Source of the DNA: an uncultured Steroidobacter sp.
Lineage (GTDB): Bacteria; Pseudomonadota; Gammaproteobacteria; Steroidobacterales; Steroidobacteraceae
Length of the DNA: 10,738 bases
NCBI GenBank assembly: GCA_946478975.1
Contig: CAMLEO010000249.1
Coordinates: 1-10,738, forward strand
Direction: 5' to 3'
The stretch's first letter is position 1. Each line of letters opens with the position of its first letter. Positions 8,323 through 10,738 of the stretch are shown here, piece after piece. The position numbers were made by a program, and so were the translations under genes. Below the pieces are notes generated by a model. It worked only from the letters and a program-made list of their open reading frames with translations, did no database searches and was not told the DNA's origin.

Positions 8323-8340
8323 GCGAAGCCAGCGAAGCCA
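8323..8340 (+). repeat. 9-bp tandem duplication at the sigma deletion scar
   Basis: GCGAAGCCA occurs twice in tandem, exactly where the coding signal of sigma region 2 stops and that of region 4 resumes in a different frame. It is probably a product or relic of the slippage or deletion that broke the gene. The duplication itself keeps frame (9 bases). Confidence 0.6.
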
Positions 8341-8455
8341 TCTTCCTTAAAGGTTTGTCATATTCGGAAATGGCCATGCAATGGCAACAACCTGTCGGAA
8401 CTATCAAGGGCCGGATCCGTTCAGGATTAGCGAAGCTTCAACGAGCGTTAACGGC

Positions 8456-8464
8456 AGGAGGTGA
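8456..8464 (+). promoter_or_regulatory. Perfect extended Shine-Dalgarno of the anti-sigma gene
   Basis: AGGAGGTGA is fully complementary to the usual 3' end of bacterial 16S rRNA and lies 6 bases before the ATG at 8471. It sits inside the last codons of the broken sigma gene. It implies that the anti-sigma factor can be made efficiently even though its upstream partner is out of frame. Confidence 0.8.
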
Positions 8465-8470
8465 CGAAGC

Positions 8471-9070
8471 ATGAGCTCGTCATCGGACAATCAGCGATGC
8501 GACCGCCGGGACCTGGTGGCCTCGTATGCGCTGGCCGCTCTGGAGCGGAGCGAAACTGAATTGATGAAGGCGCACCTGCCGACCTGCGCCGAGTGTCAGC
8601 GCGAGTATCAGGCGCTGAGCACGGTGACCAACACGCTGTCGGCGTGGCGTTATCAAACGATGCCGCCGCTCGCGCCGTCATGGAACCGGCTCGCCGAGCG
8701 CATCGCCGGCCAGCCGCAAAAGAAAGCCGATGTTCCTTCGTTGGTGACGCGTACGCCAGTGCCGGTGTGGGCCGAGCCGCGTTGGAAAGAAGTCGCGCCC
8801 GGCATCAGCTGCAAGCTGCTCTCCACCGATAAAGACAGCGACCGCGTGAGCATGATGGTGCGGCTCGCGCCCAACACTGCCTATCCACCGCATCGTCACG
8901 CCGGCGTGGAAGAGTTGTATCTGCTGGAAGGCGAGCTGTGGATCGAGGACCGCAAGCTCGAACCCGGCGACTACAGTCGCGCCGCTGCCGGCACGTCCGA
9001 TCAGCGGGTCTTTAGCGAGACCGGCTGCATGTGCCTGCTGATCACGTCGCCGTCGGATCAGCTCAGCTAG
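8471..9070 (+). CDS. Anti-sigma factor, ChrR-like (zinc finger plus cupin)
   Basis: A 199-residue protein with the two-domain plan of ChrR. The N-terminal zinc anti-sigma domain (~8-60) carries Cys10 and H35-x3-C39-x2-C42 (HLPTCAEC), which would bind the sigma factor. The C-terminal cupin (~100-195) has H141-x-H143-x3-E147 (PPHRHAGVEELYLLEGEL), matching the zinc ligands known in Rhodobacter ChrR. The fourth ligand, His177 there, is replaced by Asp177 (GTSDQRVFSETGC). Members of this family release their sigma factor on oxidative or singlet-oxygen type signals. The upstream sigma gene is broken, so the protein is either an orphan, acts on another sigma factor, or is on its way to loss. The coding sequence itself shows no damage. 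The stop codon overlaps that of the HPP-CBS gene on the other strand. Confidence 0.88.
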   Translation: MSSSSDNQRCDRRDLVASYALAALERSETELMKAHLPTCAECQREYQALSTVTNTLSAWRYQTMPPLAPSWNRLAERIAGQPQKKADVPSLVTRTPVPVWAEPRWKEVAPGISCKLLSTDKDSDRVSMMVRLAPNTAYPPHRHAGVEELYLLEGELWIEDRKLEPGDYSRAAAGTSDQRVFSETGCMCLLITSPSDQLS

Positions 9071-10236
9071 GCCGCGGCGCCATACAGCGCACGCACGAAG
9101 TCCGACTGCGTGATGATTCCAACCAGTCGATTGTCCGCCCCGATGACGGGAATGTGATGGTGTCCGTCTTCGGAGAACAGCGGCATCAGCTCCGCGACCG
9201 AGCGGTTGGCACTGACGACTCGCACCTGCGCGCACATGATCTGACCTACCGCTTCCGGCTTGGTCGTATGTGACGTGCCGCTGCGCTTGATCAATGAATG
9301 CAGACGTTCGCGCAGCTCGCCACGGCTGCGATCCACATCGGCATGACGCATGAAATCGGCGAGCGAAATGATGCCGATGATGCGCTTGTGACGATCGACC
9401 ACCGGAAGCGCTTTGATGCGTCGGCTGCGCATCAGCTGCCACGCATCTTCCAGGTCGGTGCCGTACTCCACCGTGACCACATCGCGAGTCATGATGTGCT
9501 CACAACGCAGCTCTCGCAGGCGGCGCTCGACCGCACGCATCTCGGTCTGATGCAGGATGTCTTCGAGCTCATCGCGGCTGACGTCGAGCACCTGGTTGTA
9601 ACGTGCCAGGACCGCGTCGAGATCCGCCGGGCTGAACCGGCTTCTCGGCGGCGCGTTGGTGCGATCGATGATTTGGTTATGCGGATAGCGACGGCCGGTG
9701 GCGGTGTTGTATGCGATGCCGGCTGCAACCAGCAGCACGCTGTTGACGAGCACTGGAAACAACGCGAAGTCCAGCGCGCTCGCATGGCTCAGCACGGCCA
9801 GCAGTGCCGCGGCACCGCCGGGAGGATGCAAACAACGCAGAGCAAACATTGCTCCGATCGCGGCCGACACCGCAACAGCACCGGCAACGGCTGGATCGGG
9901 AATGAAACGAATGCTCAGCACGCCGATCAATGCAGAGACCGTGTTGCCGGCGACCACCGACCAGGGTTGTGCAAACGGGCTGGCCGGCGCAGCAAACACG
10001 AGCACGGCACTGGCGCCGATCGGCGCGACCAGCCACACAGTCGAAGGCGAGCTTGCCCACAAGCGACATAGGACCGCTGCGGTCAGGATGCCGAGCGCGG
10101 CACCGGCAATCGAGCGCCAGCGCTCTGACGCATTGACCGCCATCGGAGCGGGCCGGAAGCCTTTGAGCCACGTCGAAACATGAGAAAGCCAGGCGGCGCT
10201 GCGAGGATCGACCGAAGTCTGTTCGAGTGACTGCAC
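9067..10236 (-). CDS. HPP-family membrane protein with two CBS domains
   Basis: About 389 residues from the chosen start. The N-terminal HPP domain (~40-185) has four predicted membrane helices and its signature segments APIGASAVLVF and LHPPGGAAALLAV. Some HPP proteins of cyanobacteria and chloroplasts transport nitrite, but the substrate of the bacterial HPP-CBS fusions is unknown. A cytoplasmic linker leads to two CBS domains: CBS1 ~244-300 (HIMTRDVVTVEYG to GIISLADFM) and CBS2 ~331-387 (IMCAQVRVVSANR to GIITQSDFV), which usually bind adenine nucleotides and gate transport. The frame is open up to a GTG at 10299, but a good promoter overlaps that codon, so I place the start at the GTG at 10236. 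No Shine-Dalgarno supports any candidate, so the start is uncertain. The gene is convergent with the anti-sigma gene. Confidence 0.88.
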   Translation of the reverse strand: MQSLEQTSVDPRSAAWLSHVSTWLKGFRPAPMAVNASERWRSIAGAALGILTAAVLCRLWASSPSTVWLVAPIGASAVLVFAAPASPFAQPWSVVAGNTVSALIGVLSIRFIPDPAVAGAVAVSAAIGAMFALRCLHPPGGAAALLAVLSHASALDFALFPVLVNSVLLVAAGIAYNTATGRRYPHNQIIDRTNAPPRSRFSPADLDAVLARYNQVLDVSRDELEDILHQTEMRAVERRLRELRCEHIMTRDVVTVEYGTDLEDAWQLMRSRRIKALPVVDRHKRIIGIISLADFMRHADVDRSRGELRERLHSLIKRSGTSHTTKPEAVGQIMCAQVRVVSANRSVAELMPLFSEDGHHHIPVIGADNRLVGIITQSDFVRALYGAAA

Positions 10237-10270
10237 AAATGTCGGCAAACGGTGGGCACAAAGGCCGCGC

Positions 10271-10299
10271 AATATACGGGCGCCCCCGTCGCCTGTCAC
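10271..10299 (-). promoter_or_regulatory. Predicted sigma-70 promoter of the HPP-CBS gene
   Basis: On the minus strand GTGACA (5 of 6 to TTGACA) is followed after exactly 17 bases by TATATT (5 of 6 to TATAAT). Transcription would begin near 10264, about 28 bases before the GTG at 10236. A short palindrome GTCAA-ATG-TTGAC (10309-10321) lies 10 bases upstream of the -35 and could be an operator. Confidence 0.5.
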
Positions 10300-10319
10300 G
10301 GGACTAAAGTCAAATGTTG

Positions 10320-10335
10320 ACGCGCCAACGCGCCA
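10320..10335 (+). repeat. 8-bp tandem repeat
   Basis: ACGCGCCA is repeated twice in tandem in the short gap between the HPP-CBS promoter and the next coding fragment. It overlaps the adjacent inverted repeat. Function is unknown. Confidence 0.4.
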
Positions 10336-10346
10336 AAGAGCGCGTT
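10327..10346 (-). terminator. Hairpin at the end of the minus-strand fragment
   Basis: AACGCGC-CAAAGA-GCGCGTT, a perfect 7-bp stem with a 6-base loop. It begins within the stop codon of the GC-rich reading frame ending at 10345. It could help end transcription from the right. It lacks a T-tract, so it is a weak candidate. Confidence 0.3.
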
Positions 10347-10500
10347 ATGGGGCGCCTTTCTCGCGCAGTCGGTCGCGGGCAGGGGCGACCCGATCCGCCG
10401 CTGAGGCATTCGACTCAACGTCTTCGACGGACTTCACCGGAGTCTCGCCGATTCCCAGGGCACGCTCGATGACCAGGCCGCCGCCGTCCGCCGCAATTTG
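10345..10500 (-). CDS. C-terminal fragment of an unidentified protein
   Basis: On the minus strand the frame ending in TAA at 10345-10347 reads as a natural protein tail: GLVIERALGIGETPVKSVE, then an Ala-, Arg- and Glu-rich helical end closing with RLREKGAP. Codons prefer G or C at the third position, as in the rest of the window, and the local GC is about 67%. I do not recognise the family. Upstream (towards 10500) the coding signal stops at the abrupt change to AT-rich DNA, so no start is visible and the gene is cut. A peptidase frame overlaps it in another register, and the tail of that frame (10434 to ~10500) is only a shadow of this one. Membership as a real gene is inferred from codon style alone. 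Confidence 0.45.
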   Translation of the reverse strand, partial: QIAADGGGLVIERALGIGETPVKSVEDVESNASAADRVAPARDRLREKGAP

Positions 10501-10738
10501 TTCCTGCCATCTTTCGTGAACTTCAGTTTTTCAATGGGCAAATGCTGTGCATCAAACGGATCTTTTACAATTTTGGTGATCTCTGCTGCAAGTTTTGCAT
10601 GATCAAACAAAGCACGCTTGTTTCCTTTTGCTGCATCAACAATATACCAGGTCTTTCCTTCACGTGTTTCGTACACATACCAGAAACGATCGCTTAGTTT
10701 CAGCCAGCGTGGATCCACGGAAGTGCTGAACAACATTT
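10434..10738 (-). pseudogene. S9 family peptidase fragment (DPP-IV/prolyl oligopeptidase N-part)
   Basis: The frame is open at the right edge of the window, and the ATG at 10736 may be internal. The first ~75 residues match the N-terminal propeller entry of Bacteroidota-style S9 peptidases: FSTSVDPRWLKLSDRFWYVY, TWYIVDAAKGNKRALFDHAK and FDAQHLPIEKLKFTKDG. Homology ends abruptly near 10500. The remaining residues (LRRTAAAWSS onward) are GC-rich shadow sequence up to TGA/TAG-type closure at 10434. The catalytic alpha/beta-hydrolase domain, normally several hundred residues further on, is absent. Bases 10501-10738 contain about 42% GC by hand count, unlike everything before. It is therefore a truncated foreign fragment, either laterally acquired or joined in error during assembly. 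Confidence 0.65.

Larger units (their letters stand above)
7979..8474 (+). pseudogene. ECF sigma factor, internally deleted and frameshifted
   Basis: The first frame (GTG at 7979, AGGA 9 bases upstream) encodes a sigma region 2: residues ~32-110 include the LVRAVATGDEAALRVLYEKT helix, ELLVDLYQDIW and GPVLGWIMRQARAKAL. It then meets TAA at 8348-8350. Sigma region 4 is intact but in another frame (about 8325-8474): AIFLKGLSYSEMA, then PVGTIKGRIRSGLAKLQRAL. The ~45-65-residue linker and start of region 4 expected between the parts are missing, so at least one non-multiple-of-three deletion has occurred. The second frame ends at TGA 8472-8474, overlapping the anti-sigma ATG as ATGA, the normal coupling of an intact sigma/anti-sigma pair. 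I therefore read it as a decayed ECF sigma gene of the type paired with ChrR-like anti-sigma factors. Programmed frameshifting would not restore the missing linker. Confidence 0.82.

Noticed and set aside
8259..8474. Separate small protein carrying only sigma region 4
   Set aside because: The ATG at 8259 lacks a ribosome site and its first residues are a shadow of region 2; a relic of the broken sigma gene explains it better.
8678..9442. 254-residue minus-strand frame over the anti-sigma gene and CBS region
   Set aside because: It crosses two convincing genes and has no family resemblance.

Overview
The window reads as chromosomal DNA of a GC-rich proteobacterium, most likely a gammaproteobacterium of the Steroidobacter/Xanthomonadales kind. 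This is an inference from protein styles: a kinase-TPR protein paired with an ECF sigma factor, GH43 and TolB-type glycan genes, and a ChrR-type anti-sigma factor. There are no RNA genes, insertion sequences or CRISPR arrays. The last ~240 bases differ sharply in base composition (about 42% GC by hand count, against about 67% just before).

Layout. (1) 2-850 (+): the 3' end of a berberine-bridge-type FAD oxidoreductase. (2) 861-4167 (-): a two-gene regulatory operon, a membrane Ser/Thr kinase with C-terminal TPRs followed 10 bases later by an ECF sigma factor of the family often linked to such kinases. (3) 4314-5405 (-) and 5507-7033 (+): two divergent exported proteins, a GH43 glycosidase and a DUF1349-like/TolB-like beta-propeller protein. 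The 101-base gap between them holds a site resembling the Xanthomonas xyl-box. (4) 7046-7924 (+): a ketopantoate reductase (PanE) family protein, 12 bases after the propeller gene. (5) 7979-9070 (+): an ECF sigma / ChrR-type anti-sigma pair in which the sigma gene is broken (linker deleted, frame shifted) while the anti-sigma gene is intact and has a perfect 9-base Shine-Dalgarno. (6) 9067-10236 (-): an HPP-family membrane protein with two CBS domains, whose stop codon overlaps the anti-sigma stop. (7) 10345-10738 (-): a junction where the C-terminal tail of an unidentified GC-rich gene meets an AT-rich fragment of a Bacteroidota-like S9 peptidase in another frame.

How it works together. The kinase/sigma operon probably forms one signalling unit. 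The GH43 and propeller proteins look like an envelope or periplasmic pair for plant polysaccharide (xylan/arabinan) use. The most notable points are the orphaned anti-sigma factor and the compositional junction at the right edge, which may be transferred DNA or an assembly chimera. I see no convincing new multi-gene system here.
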